25,339 nt of DNA from DATJGF01 sp035495315. Its GTDB lineage: Bacteria > Verrucomicrobiota > Verrucomicrobiia > Limisphaerales > UBA8199. The notes beneath the pieces were generated by a model. That model was not told the origin of the DNA and searched no databases. It saw only the letters and a program-made list of their open reading frames with translations. Shown piece by piece: positions 7,328 to 14,819 of this stretch. The stretch covers positions 1-25,339 of the forward strand of contig DATJGF010000226.1 of assembly GCA_035495315.1 (NCBI GenBank), written 5' to 3'. The translations under genes and the position numbers were made by a program. Every line of letters begins with the position of its first letter. The first letter of the stretch is position 1.

Positions 7328-7774
7328 TCACTCCCACAGATAGCGTTCGTCATACGCAACCCGGTGTTTCTTCAGCAGGGTCTCAAACTCCTCTTTGAAC
7401 GTCATCTTCTGATGGTGACGCGCTTGGTTTTTGATGTATACGATCGTCCTTTCCAGTAGAGACACGCTCACCGCGAACGCACCATACTTAACCTGCCAGG
7501 CAAACAAACGGTGCTCGGGAAAGGTCTCATGCACCCATTTCGAAGAGCCGCCCTTTATAAGCTGCAGCGCTTTGGCGATGGAGAGCGTTGGGGGCAGAGA
7601 CAACAGCATATGCACATGGTCAGGCATGCCTCCGATCTCGATAGCCTTCATGTTGTTGGTTCGCGCGATGCCGCCCATAAACGGCCAAAGCCTTTCAGAA
7701 AGCGACGGCGGGATGAGCGGTCGGCGTTCCTTGGTGCTGAACACGCAATGGAAGTGGGAGCTTATGTAGGACAT
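7328..7774 (-). CDS. REP-associated tyrosine transposase (RAYT), IS200/IS605-like Y1 type
   Basis: 148 residues from ATG 7774; a longer frame upstream runs through the flanking repeat and is rejected. The fold is that of the Y1 HUH nuclease family: an N-terminal strand 'SSHFHCVFSTKERRPLI', the metal-binding HUH pair H53-x-H55 in 'MPDHVHMLL', an amphipathic helix with 'SIAKALQLIKGGSSKWV', and the probable catalytic tyrosine Y113 in 'ERTIVYIKNQARHH'. Length and layout fit a complete single-domain enzyme with no obvious damage. Family members cut and rejoin single-stranded DNA at REP palindromes and are thought to spread REPs, not to move as classic insertion sequences. Here matching REP-like copies sit in inverted orientation directly at both ends of the gene, with a third 60 bases further on, which strongly supports the call. 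Confidence 0.93.
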   Translation of the reverse strand: MSYISSHFHCVFSTKERRPLIPPSLSERLWPFMGGIARTNNMKAIEIGGMPDHVHMLLSLPPTLSIAKALQLIKGGSSKWVHETFPEHRLFAWQVKYGAFAVSVSLLERTIVYIKNQARHHQKMTFKEEFETLLKKHRVAYDERYLWE

Positions 7775-7775
7775 A

Positions 7776-7867
7776 ATTTCAGCCGTCCCTTTGGGACTGA
7801 CGGGTTCCTTTCTACCTCTCAACCCAACGTTGAAACGTTGGGCTATTCTCGGATCTCCCTCCGGGAT
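7776..7867. repeat. REP-like element, right copy flanking the RAYT gene (inverted)
   Basis: This is the reverse-complement arrangement of the left copy: TTCAGCC, GTCCC-TTT-GGGAC (7785-7797), the perfect 20-base CCCAACGTT-GA-AACGTTGGG (7823-7842), and TCCC-TCC-GGGA (7856-7866). It begins 2 bases upstream of the transposase start codon, so it forms the gene's 5' leader. The spacer between the first two hairpins differs from the left copy, while the hairpins and the 'AATAGCCCAACG' junction are conserved. Confidence 0.85.
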
Positions 7868-7930
7868 GAGAAACATTTCAACCGATAATGATTCGCACAT
7901 TTGATAACAGTCCGCCTCCCTTCGAGCCTG

Positions 7931-8000
7931 ATGGTCCCTTCTACGTCTCAACCCAACGTTGAAACGCTGGGGGCTGGTCGAGCATCCCTCCGGGATGCGA
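7931..8000. repeat. REP-like element, third copy
   Basis: Same orientation as the right flanking copy. The central palindrome has one mismatch pair (CCCAACGTT-GA-AACGCTGGG, 7952-7971) and the outer hairpin is longer and perfect (GCATCCC-TCC-GGGATGC, 7982-7998). The GTCCC/GGGAC hairpin is eroded; only GGTCCCTTCTACGTCTCAAC remains of that side. It lies between the transposase and the PEP-CTERM gene, so it is a non-autonomous copy. Confidence 0.8.
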
Positions 8001-8076
8001 GAAAGTGATACCCATGTCGTTGATCATTCCGTGGCACCGTAATGTGTTTGAACATGGCGACGGTCGCCTATGCGCT

Positions 8077-8802
8077 TTACATTTTCGTTCGCGCACTGCT
8101 GGCTTTTTTTGCGAGCCGACGTCGTCCGCACCAAAAGCACACCCCACCGGCGAGCACCCACAAAGCCAGGACGGACGGCTCAGGCACGGCAATGAGGCTG
8201 GCTTCCAATCGGGCTGCGAAATCCATCGGCACAATGTTGTTCTTGAGCTGCCAGCCGGTGCCGTCGTTTTCCCAATAATCCGGGAAACTGGCGCCGGTCG
8301 ACACCGGTGAATAAATATCGACTCCGACCGAGTCGTCACTGATAGCGCGTTGGAATTGAACGCTCCAAGTCATCGTTTGGCCAACGGGAATAAACAACCC
8401 ACTCGCGGGGAGCTCCTCACCGGCGACAAAGACGAGCGTGTTGCGAGGTGTTGGACCATCGAGCGTAAACCAGCCACTGTCAAAAAACAGCGAGCCAGGC
8501 GTCGCGTAGCCGTGAAAGTCAGGTCCATTATTCTCGTAAAAGCGGACTCTGGCCTGGACATCACCGGCGAAACGGTCCGGAGAAATTGGACCTTCGCCCC
8601 AAAACTCGAACGCGAAGTTGGTCAGGTACCGCGCGTCGCCGCTCAATTGGATTTCGTCACCGACTTCAAAGGTTCCCGGGTCAAAGCGAATCAACAGATC
8701 GTTGTGAGAATTATCAAATATTGTGTCCGCGAATGTGAGAGACCCAAAATGCGAGAGAGCGGTGCAAGTGATTAGGAGGCTGAGCAATTGTGTTTTGTTC
8801 AT
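8077..8802 (-). CDS. PEP-CTERM sorted exported protein
   Basis: 241 residues from ATG 8802; the longer upstream frame lacks a signal peptide at its start. There is a signal peptide (about 1-25, ending 'LTFA') and a beta-rich body with 'RVRFYENNG' and 'PGSLFFDSGWFTL'. The C-terminal sorting signal is VPEPS (206-210), a hydrophobic segment (about 211-225), then the basic cluster GRRRLAKK. This is the PEP-CTERM arrangement recognised by exosortases, which cut after the motif and hand the protein on to the cell surface or extracellular polymer. No exosortase gene is in the window, so processing relies on one elsewhere. The body resembles none of the enzymes I know and is probably a surface or matrix protein. 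It is divergent from the TPR gene. Confidence 0.88.
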   Translation of the reverse strand: MNKTQLLSLLITCTALSHFGSLTFADTIFDNSHNDLLIRFDPGTFEVGDEIQLSGDARYLTNFAFEFWGEGPISPDRFAGDVQARVRFYENNGPDFHGYATPGSLFFDSGWFTLDGPTPRNTLVFVAGEELPASGLFIPVGQTMTWSVQFQRAISDDSVGVDIYSPVSTGASFPDYWENDGTGWQLKNNIVPMDFAARLEASLIAVPEPSVLALWVLAGGVCFWCGRRRLAKKASSARTKM

Positions 8803-8868
8803 GAACCTTTCCAGGTAATCGGTTGCTGATTCCGAACTGTTGCGGGGGGATAACACCGGGCTTGATTT

Positions 8869-9042
8869 ATGTCAATCAATATTACAAACTTTCTGCGCAT
8901 TATGTTAAGGACCTTGGCCTCCATCTTTGCTGCAACAGTTCTTCTTCCTGCGGTTTGCTGGTTGAGAGGCACAACGACAACCGTTCGCTACAAAGGGTCG
9001 CACGACCTCCCCTACTCTTATGAAAGTGCAGAAAAGCCGTAA
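8869..9042 (+). CDS. Possible 57-residue exported or membrane peptide overlapping the TPR gene
   Basis: ATG 8869 to TAA 9040-9042. The product starts MSINITNFLRIMLRTLASIF, has a hydrophobic core (AATVLLPAVCW, about residues 21-31) and a polar tail 'RGTTTTVRYKGSHDLPYSYE'. This looks like a signal peptide or anchor with a short exported tail. The frame overlaps the first 23 bases of the TPR gene (9020) in a different phase, which would couple their translation. No Shine-Dalgarno sequence is obvious upstream. It was found by reading the gap by eye; it could be chance. Confidence 0.4.
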   Translation: MSINITNFLRIMLRTLASIFAATVLLPAVCWLRGTTTTVRYKGSHDLPYSYESAEKP

Positions 9043-10690
9043 GTCGCTGCTGTTTTTGGCAATTGCGCTCCTGGCGGTGGTAATTGCCGGATGGCCTGCT
9101 TATCGCCATTACCAGGAAGCGCTTGCTCTCCGCAACGCGAAGAAATTTGCAGCCAAGGGCGATTTTCGTAATGCCTCGCTGAGTGCGCGGCGCGCACTGC
9201 AGATTAATCGTCGCAATGTCGAAGCTTGCCGCTTTTTGGGACGCTTAGCCGAAGTAACGGGCAGCCCTGAGGTTTTGGATTGGTACAACCGGGTCGCAGA
9301 GTTGAATCCGACGCCGGAAGCCAAGCTCGCGCTGGTTGCGCAAGCGCTCCGTTTTCAGGCTCCGCCCTACGAGTTGGCCTCTCAGGTATTGGAGGGCATG
9401 GGCGGTTCGGCCACTGGTACGGTTTCTTACTGTGTTTTGTCCGCAGAGCTGGCGCTGAAATTGGGGAAGGGGGCACAGGCTGAAAACTGGTTTGAAGCAG
9501 CGCGGCGGTTGCAACCGAGCAACGAGTTGCACCAACTGAATCTCGCCTCGCTGAGATTAACCTCCACCAACATCGACCTGGCTAATGAGGCTCGCTCGAC
9601 TCTGGACCGACTGCGCATGAACAACCCCCTTGCGACGCTCGCGCTGCGTTCATTGGTCGCCGACGCCATTGCGCGAGGCAATCTTGCTGAGGCAGAGCGT
9701 TATTCGAATGAATTACAGCAGAAGAGCCACAGCATTTTCGAGGACCGATTACAACACGTGACGATCCTTCTTACGCTGAAGCGTGCGGAATTCGTAAGAT
9801 TTCTTGGCACAGTCCAAAACCTCGCGGCCACAAACGCGTTCGAGATGCACGAAGTTTCCACCTGGATGTTAAGCCATGGCATGGCCGGCGCGGCATTGCA
9901 ATGGCTGACCAATGCGGCTCCAACTATGCAAGAGTCGCCTTCAGTGCAGTTGGCCATAGTGGAATGTCTTTTTCATTTAGGCGACTGGGTGCGCGCGGAG
10001 AGTTTTCTCAACGAACGAAAGTGGGGCGACCTTGAATCGATGCGGCTGGGGTTGCTTTCAAGAGCAGCTTCCGAGCGACACAACAATCTGAGTGCGGAGC
10101 TCCACTGGCGCTTAGCCCTAAACCAGGCACAGCACCGGTTAGGCTCGCTGATGTGGCTAGCGGCCAAAGCCTCAGAATGGGGCCGCAACAATGCCAAGTT
10201 GGACGTACTTTGGCAAATCGCGCAGCAATTTCCGAAAGCGCGCTGGGCATTGGACGAGCTGGCCCAGGACGCACGAGCGCAAGGAAAGACTCGCGATTTG
10301 TATCGCGTGTATTCGCGAATTGCGGCCAGTGAACCAAATAACCCGATTTGGGAAAATAATATCACCTCACTCCGACTGCTGCTTGGCATCGAGTTGGACC
10401 GGGCACAACAAACCGCGTCAGAGTTATTTTCCCAGTATCCATCTGAAAAGATCATTGCCTCGACTTATGCTTATTCATTGCACCTGCTGGGTCACACAAG
10501 CGAAGCACTCAATATCATGGAGAACCTTCCTGAAGCTGACTTGGCCAACCCGGCCATTGCTTTGTATTACGGGATTCTGCTGCGAGCCGACGGCCAGACC
10601 CAGCGCGCCGGCAAGTTTCTGAACCTGGCAAAAAGGGAAGCGCTTTTGCCTGAAGAACGCGCACTGCTACAGGAAGCGTTGAGACGTTGA
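9020..10690 (+). CDS. Membrane-anchored TPR-repeat protein
   Basis: 556 residues. A basic start (MKVQKSRK) leads into one membrane helix (about residues 9-26, 'LLFLAIALLAVVIAGWPAY'), after which almost all of the protein is helical. TPR-type pairs are visible, e.g. 'AAKGDFRNASLSARRALQIN' (about 44-63), followed by 'EACRFLGRLAEVTGSPEVLD', and again near the end ('STYAYSLHLLGHTSEALNIM', 'YYGILLRADGQTQRAGKFL'). There is no catalytic motif. Such proteins usually serve as scaffolds in the periplasm. In Verrucomicrobiota, TPR proteins of this type often occur near PEP-CTERM or exopolysaccharide genes, and a PEP-CTERM gene is divergent here, but a functional link is only inference. Confidence 0.8.
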   Translation: MKVQKSRKSLLFLAIALLAVVIAGWPAYRHYQEALALRNAKKFAAKGDFRNASLSARRALQINRRNVEACRFLGRLAEVTGSPEVLDWYNRVAELNPTPEAKLALVAQALRFQAPPYELASQVLEGMGGSATGTVSYCVLSAELALKLGKGAQAENWFEAARRLQPSNELHQLNLASLRLTSTNIDLANEARSTLDRLRMNNPLATLALRSLVADAIARGNLAEAERYSNELQQKSHSIFEDRLQHVTILLTLKRAEFVRFLGTVQNLAATNAFEMHEVSTWMLSHGMAGAALQWLTNAAPTMQESPSVQLAIVECLFHLGDWVRAESFLNERKWGDLESMRLGLLSRAASERHNNLSAELHWRLALNQAQHRLGSLMWLAAKASEWGRNNAKLDVLWQIAQQFPKARWALDELAQDARAQGKTRDLYRVYSRIAASEPNNPIWENNITSLRLLLGIELDRAQQTASELFSQYPSEKIIASTYAYSLHLLGHTSEALNIMENLPEADLANPAIALYYGILLRADGQTQRAGKFLNLAKREALLPEERALLQEALRR

Positions 10691-10707
10691 AGCGTTAAAG
10701 CGTTAGA
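10676..10707. repeat. Short tandem octamer repeat over the TPR stop codon
   Basis: Four 8-base units with consensus GCGTTGAA (GCGTTGAG, ACGTTGAA, GCGTTAAA, GCGTTAGA). They run from the last codons of the TPR gene (stop 10688-10690) into the gap. Possibly a slippage product or part of a dispersed intergenic repeat. Confidence 0.55.
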
Positions 10708-10785
10708 AGGTGAAGACCAGCGGCGTTGCGGCCGTTTAAAGTAAACCATAGCTGAGTGATCCGCGCAGTCCGGGATAGAGACTCC

Positions 10786-12219
10786 TCACCCATGACCCTC
10801 TCCGCTGAGAAGGGGAGAGGGAGACGAAAGCTCAGCTGGCAGACGCACCGTGAATTCGGAGCCCTTGCCGATTTCGCTGCTGACACTCACCTCGCCCCCA
10901 TGGGCCTCGACCACCGCCTTCACGAGGCTGAGACCGAGGCCCAAGCCCCTTTGCGATCGGCTTTTGTCGCCGCGATAAAGCCGGGTCCAGATTTTTTCTT
11001 GCTCATCGGCGGGGATACCCATGCCGGTGTCACGAAACACCGCCAGGGCGGAGTCCTTTCGACAACGCACCGCAATCGTCACCCGTCCGCCTTCCGAAGT
11101 ATATTTAATCGCGTTATCAAGCAGGTTCGCGAAAACCTGCCGCATTCGGGTGCGATCGACGGAAACCATACAGGGAGTCGGAAAATCGGTCTCGATTTTG
11201 ATCCTCTTTTCTTCAGCGACATATTCGTAGAGATCGACTGACTCGCGGGCTACCTGACAGAGATCAATCGACTCCCGCTGCAGCTTCATCATCCCGGCCT
11301 CGGCCTCGGTGATGTCCATCAGCGTGTTCAGCATATCCAACACACGCTCGGATTCTTCGACGCAGTCGGCCAGGGCTTCGCGCGCGGCCGCCGGATCAGT
11401 GCCCGGCTGCAGCGCCAGTTCAGCGGTACCGCGCAATCGCGCCAAGGGTGTTCGCAGATCGTGCGCAACATTGTCGAGAGACTCCCGCATCGCGCGAATT
11501 AGCGCTTCGTTTTTATCGAGCAACGTATTGAAATGCTGCACCAATTCATCCAGTTCATCATCGGATTCCCGCACCGGCACGCGTGCGTTCAGGGCGCCCG
11601 TGCGGATGATAGAGCGCGCGGTCGATACGATTTGGCGGACGGGCTGCATCGCCCGGTTGGCGAAGAAGGCGCCGGCAACAAAGCTAAAAATGACCGTCGC
11701 GCTGCCACTGATTAAAAAGCTACGGCGGATCGGGTTCAGGACGGCTTCCCGGCTATTGGTCGTGCGGCCAATTTGCAGGATTGTTCCATTGTTGAACTCC
11801 GCCTGGGCGCGGATTAGATCTTTCTCCGCATCCAGTGGAATTCGAATAAAGTGGACTTTGAAATAGCCCTCCAACCCAGGAACATCGCGCGAAGCAATCC
11901 AACCCGGGGGAGCGTTAATCACGACAGCGAGATGCGTATAGCCATTTACCAGGCGAACGAGCATGGTGTTTTGCACCTCGACCGGCAAGTCGTGAACCCA
12001 ACTCCGCAGCCCGTTCACTCCGCCATTTTCGTACACCGAGGCCGCTTCCTTCAATTGTCCCTCGAGCACTTCCCGGTCCTTTGCCCCAACGGCGGCGGCC
12101 AGCAGGTAATAAGCCAGCGCGAACAGCGCGGCAGTGCTCAACATGAAGACCAGCGCGTACCATAGGCCCAAACGGACGCCGATGTTCCGGCGAAGAGCTT
12201 CAAGCCGGCCGGAGAACAT
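10786..12219 (-). CDS. Membrane sensor histidine kinase (CusS/CpxA-like, HAMP-HisKA-HATPase)
   Basis: 477 residues. Helix 1 is at about 17-41, followed by a periplasmic sensor region of about 125 residues, helix 2 at about 168-187, and a HAMP linker ('ANRAMQPVRQIVSTARSI', about 187-235). The HisKA box is 'NVAHDLRTPLARLRG', with phospho-acceptor H253. The ATPase has the N box 'NLLDNAIKYT' (365-374), G1 'DTGMGIP' (397-403) and G2 'GLGLGLSLV' (425-433). All key residues are present. It autophosphorylates and passes the phosphate to the regulator encoded just upstream, whose stop codon overlaps the kinase start by 20 bases. Layout is like the heavy-metal/envelope-stress group, but the periplasmic domain does not show the signal. 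The last ~13 residues (SSPSPLLSGEGHG) are encoded by a repeat-type hairpin and are probably an acquired tail. Confidence 0.94.
   Translation of the reverse strand: MFSGRLEALRRNIGVRLGLWYALVFMLSTAALFALAYYLLAAAVGAKDREVLEGQLKEAASVYENGGVNGLRSWVHDLPVEVQNTMLVRLVNGYTHLAVVINAPPGWIASRDVPGLEGYFKVHFIRIPLDAEKDLIRAQAEFNNGTILQIGRTTNSREAVLNPIRRSFLISGSATVIFSFVAGAFFANRAMQPVRQIVSTARSIIRTGALNARVPVRESDDELDELVQHFNTLLDKNEALIRAMRESLDNVAHDLRTPLARLRGTAELALQPGTDPAAAREALADCVEESERVLDMLNTLMDITEAEAGMMKLQRESIDLCQVARESVDLYEYVAEEKRIKIETDFPTPCMVSVDRTRMRQVFANLLDNAIKYTSEGGRVTIAVRCRKDSALAVFRDTGMGIPADEQEKIWTRLYRGDKSRSQRGLGLGLSLVKAVVEAHGGEVSVSSEIGKGSEFTVRLPAELSSPSPLLSGEGHG
10796..10821. terminator. Hairpin at the 3' ends of convergent TPR and kinase genes (repeat-derived)
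   Basis: CCCTCTCC (10796-10803) pairs perfectly with GGAGAGGG (10814-10821) across a 10-base loop. It lies inside the last codons of the kinase (stop 10786-10788) and downstream of the convergent TPR gene. No T-run follows on either side, so termination is a guess; the 'CCTCTCC...GGAGAGG' word is a common dispersed repeat type. Confidence 0.4.
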
Positions 12220-12868
12220 AGCCGACTCCTCGGATAGTGTGGATCATCCCCTTCTCTTTATCGACCTTGCCGCGTAACCGATGAACCAGCACGTCGACCA
12301 CATTGGTCTGCGGATCGAAGCTGAAATCAAAAATGTGCTCCAGGATCATTGTTTTGGTCACCGGCCGATTGGCGTGTCGCATCAGGTACTCGAGCAAAGC
12401 AAACTCACGCGGCTGGAGCTCGATTTTCTCACCGGCCCGCTGAACCTCTCGAGAAAGGAGGTCCAGAGTGAGATCGCCGACGACCAACCGAGTTGGCTCC
12501 GGGGTTTGCGTCGCGCGGCGGATGAGGGCTTGTAAGCGAGCCAACAGTTCGGAAAAGGCGAATGGTTTGGTAAGATAATCGTCACCGCCAGCCTGCAACC
12601 CACAGACCCGGTCGTCGACCGACGCTTTCGCGCTGAGAATCAACACCGGGACTCGAACCCCCTCGGCGCGAAGTCGCTGAATCAAGCTAAGGCCATCCAG
12701 CTTGGGCAGCATGAGATCGACCACCGCGGCGTCATAAGAAATGGTCTGAGCTCGGAAGAGTCCTTCTTCACCGTCGCCGGCCTGGTCCACAGCGAAACCG
12801 CTTTGTTTGAGTCCATTGACAATGAATGAAGCGATTTTCTTATCATCCTCGACCACCAGGATTCGCAT
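12200..12868 (-). CDS. OmpR/PhoB-family response regulator
   Basis: 222 residues from ATG 12868 (MRILVVEDD). An ATG 12 bases further out at 12880 would add MFTG; I prefer the canonical MRI start. The receiver domain has acidic residues D8/D9 (VVEDD), phospho-acceptor D51 (AAVVDLMLPKLDG) and K101 (LTKPF). The C-terminal winged helix (about 125-222) includes 'QPREFALLEYLMRHANRPVT' and 'VDVLVHRLRGKVD', ending 'IHTIRGVGYVLRP'. It binds DNA when phosphorylated by the kinase encoded downstream, with which it shares 20 bases and so is presumably co-translated. Target genes are not known; htrA upstream on the same strand is a plausible one because this pairing is common in envelope-stress circuits. 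Confidence 0.95.
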   Translation of the reverse strand: MRILVVEDDKKIASFIVNGLKQSGFAVDQAGDGEEGLFRAQTISYDAAVVDLMLPKLDGLSLIQRLRAEGVRVPVLILSAKASVDDRVCGLQAGGDDYLTKPFAFSELLARLQALIRRATQTPEPTRLVVGDLTLDLLSREVQRAGEKIELQPREFALLEYLMRHANRPVTKTMILEHIFDFSFDPQTNVVDVLVHRLRGKVDKEKGMIHTIRGVGYVLRPA

Positions 12869-12946
12869 GCCTGTGAACATAGGCCAAGCCGTTAACCTTT
12901 TATAGAGAAGATTTGTAGGGGTAGAAATGAATCGAAATCCGAAATT

Positions 12947-13067
12947 CGAAATCCGAAGCCCGAAACAAATCCGAAATTTGAAAATCCACACGGAAGTTGC
13001 GTAATGAGTGGATTTTCAAACATTCGATTATTTGGATTTGTATTCGGTTTTCGGGCTTCGGATTTCG
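12947..13067. repeat. Long AT-rich inverted repeat upstream of the response regulator
   Basis: The outer arms CGAAATCCGAAGCCCGAAA (12947-12965) and its exact reverse complement (13049-13067) enclose inner arms TTGAAAATCCAC (12978-12989) and GTGGATTTTCAA (13008-13019). A middle pair, ACAAATCC with GGATTTGT, also matches. The loop is 18 bases. The left side is built from 'CGAAATCC' words, a pattern that looks repetitive even locally (12933-12976). It codes for nothing and lies between the htrA terminator and the regulator's promoter region. Confidence 0.8.
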
Positions 13068-13084
13068 GACTTTTCCAAAGAGGA

Positions 13085-13121
13085 AGCCCCCCCGGACCTC
13101 GTTGCGCAGTCCGGGAGGGCT
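13085..13121 (-). terminator. Probable terminator of htrA
   Basis: Read on the minus strand, AGCCCTCCCGGAC pairs with GTCCGGGGGGGCT (12 of 13 positions) across an 11-base loop, 20 bases after the htrA stop codon. A pyrimidine-rich run (TTCCTCTTT) follows instead of a pure T tract. Position and stem strength support rho-independent termination. Confidence 0.6.
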
Positions 13122-13141
13122 ATGGGTGTGCTGAACGGAAA

Positions 13142-14659
13142 TCAGCCCACGTTGCTCTCGTCGACGGCGACGTAGCGGCTACCGCCATCGCGCCAGACAC
13201 GGAGCAAGGTGACTTTATCAGTCGCTTTTTCGGTCATCTTGATCGCCTCTTCAGCAGTGCGAACCGGCTTACGGTTTATTTCCTGGATGACGTCACCAGG
13301 CCGTAGACCAGCCTCAGCGGCCGGAGAGTTCGGGTCCACATCGGTGATGACTACACCCTTGATGTTGTTCGGCAAATCGAACTGCTGCCGCGCAGCATTA
13401 TCCAGATCCGCAACCGTGACTCCGTTGAGCGTGCCATTGTCTTGCTCTTTCTGATTGTCGTTTTTCGCGACATGGTCAGAACCGGGTAACTCTTTCACCG
13501 TAACTTCGAGTGTTTTGCTGGAACCGTCGCGCAGAACCTTCAGTGGAACAGACTCGCCAGGTTGTGTGCGGGCCACTTCGAGCTTAAGATGCCGGCTGTC
13601 TGTCACCGGTTTGTGATTAAACTCGACAATCAGGTCGCCACTTTCAATGCCAGCCTTTTCAGCCGGACTCTTCGGAGTGACATCACCGACAAGTGCACCT
13701 TTGGTCTCTTTGAGCTTGAATTCCTTAGCCAGGCTGGGAGTCACGTCCTGGATAGCAACCCCCAGGTAACCACGTGTGACGTGGCCGTCCTTGATTAAAC
13801 TCTCCATCACGTCCCGCGCGAGATTCACCGGAATGGCAAAGCCGATACCCTGGTTACCGCCGCTGCGGCTCAGAATCGCCGTGTTGATGCCAATCAGCCG
13901 ACCTTCGCTGTCGACCAACGCGCCACCCGAGTTGCCCGGATTAATCGCGGCATCGGTCTGGATGAAGTCTTCATAGTCCAGCCCAACCGCTCCAGCTCGC
14001 CCCGTCGCGCTGACAATGCCTGTGGTGACAGTTTGGCCGATCCCAAACGGGTTGCCAACCGCCAGCACCACATCCCCTACCTCCACTTTGTCGCTGTCGG
14101 CCATCGGCACTGCTGGCAGATTATTGGAGGTGATCTTAATTACCGCGATGTCGGTTTTCGGATCTCGTCCGACTACCTTCGCGGTAAACTCGCGTCCGTC
14201 CTGCAAGGCCACTTTAACTTCGTCTGCTCCATCCACGACGTGATTGTTTGTCAGAATGTAGCCATCCTTGGTCGCGATCACACCGGAACCGATTCCTTCC
14301 TGTCGCGGCATTGGCATGTTGCGCCGCGGCATGCGTCCCTGGAACTGATCGCCAAAGAAACGGCGGAATAAATCGTCCATGTCGCCAGGCATGCCTGGTC
14401 CCCCGTTAAAGGAGGTGTTATGCACTTTAGTCGTGGTAAACACTTTCACCACCCCGGGAGCGACCTTTTTCACAACTGGCGCAAAACTGCCGTGACCACC
14501 AGCCTCCCGGGCAATGGGTCGTTCATCGACGGCGGGCGGGGTGAAGGATTCGGCTTTTGGCTTTTGACTGAAAGCAACCGCCGAGCCGGCAAGGACAATC
14601 GCGCCGCCCAGAGCGATCGCGGTGAATCGGCTGTTGAGTTGAGTGAATATTCGTTTCAT
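13142..14659 (-). CDS. degP: Periplasmic serine protease/chaperone HtrA/DegP with two PDZ domains
   Basis: 505 residues from ATG 14659; longer upstream starts would place non-protein-like sequence before an obvious signal segment (about 12-30, 'TAIALGGAIVLAGSAVAF'). The trypsin-like domain has the complete triad: H140 in 'TNNHVVDG', D170 in 'KTDIAVIKI' and S244 in 'NPGNSGGAL'. The LA loop contains a methionine/glycine/arginine-rich stretch (about 86-119), as in other bacterial HtrA proteins. PDZ1 (about 285-390) starts at 'GYLGV'; PDZ2 (about 410-500) has 'SPAAEAGLRPGDVI'. It degrades or holds misfolded envelope proteins. It is divergent from the isochorismatase gene across a 160-base gap that must hold both promoters, and is followed by a two-component system on the same strand. 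DegP, DegQ and MucD cannot be told apart from sequence reading alone. Confidence 0.95.
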   Translation of the reverse strand: MKRIFTQLNSRFTAIALGGAIVLAGSAVAFSQKPKAESFTPPAVDERPIAREAGGHGSFAPVVKKVAPGVVKVFTTTKVHNTSFNGGPGMPGDMDDLFRRFFGDQFQGRMPRRNMPMPRQEGIGSGVIATKDGYILTNNHVVDGADEVKVALQDGREFTAKVVGRDPKTDIAVIKITSNNLPAVPMADSDKVEVGDVVLAVGNPFGIGQTVTTGIVSATGRAGAVGLDYEDFIQTDAAINPGNSGGALVDSEGRLIGINTAILSRSGGNQGIGFAIPVNLARDVMESLIKDGHVTRGYLGVAIQDVTPSLAKEFKLKETKGALVGDVTPKSPAEKAGIESGDLIVEFNHKPVTDSRHLKLEVARTQPGESVPLKVLRDGSSKTLEVTVKELPGSDHVAKNDNQKEQDNGTLNGVTVADLDNAARQQFDLPNNIKGVVITDVDPNSPAAEAGLRPGDVIQEINRKPVRTAEEAIKMTEKATDKVTLLRVWRDGGSRYVAVDESNVG

Positions 14660-14819
14660 AAATCTGTTCGTTGTTTGTTGATGCAACCGTGTTTCTTTAA
14701 CGATGTATCTGGAGTAATAGACAGCATCGCAATGACAGGCACCTTTCTTGAAGATTACACTTTTGAAAGGAAATGCCGCCCCTTGACGGTTCAAATCGCC
14801 CGTTCCACCCTCACTCAAA

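Noticed and set aside
7328..7774. Complete classic insertion sequence (IS200/IS605 with tnpB)
   Set aside because: There is no tnpB or accessory gene, and the ends are REP-type hairpins in inverted orientation, which fits a RAYT rather than a full IS605 element.
10676..10707. Possible CRISPR-like repeat
   Set aside because: The 8-base units are contiguous, without spacers, and there are no cas genes in the window.
11309..11866. Plus-strand 185-residue frame antisense to the kinase
   Set aside because: It is Ser/Arg-rich and lies wholly inside the kinase, which has all catalytic boxes.
14660..14818. N-terminal extension of the HtrA protein to 14818
   Set aside because: The extra ~53 residues lack protein pattern and would bury the signal segment; they also occupy the shared promoter region.
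14660..14819. Promoter boxes for htrA and the isochorismatase-type gene
   Set aside because: Candidate -35/-10 pairs (for example TTGCGA and GATACA on the minus strand) match consensus too poorly to report.
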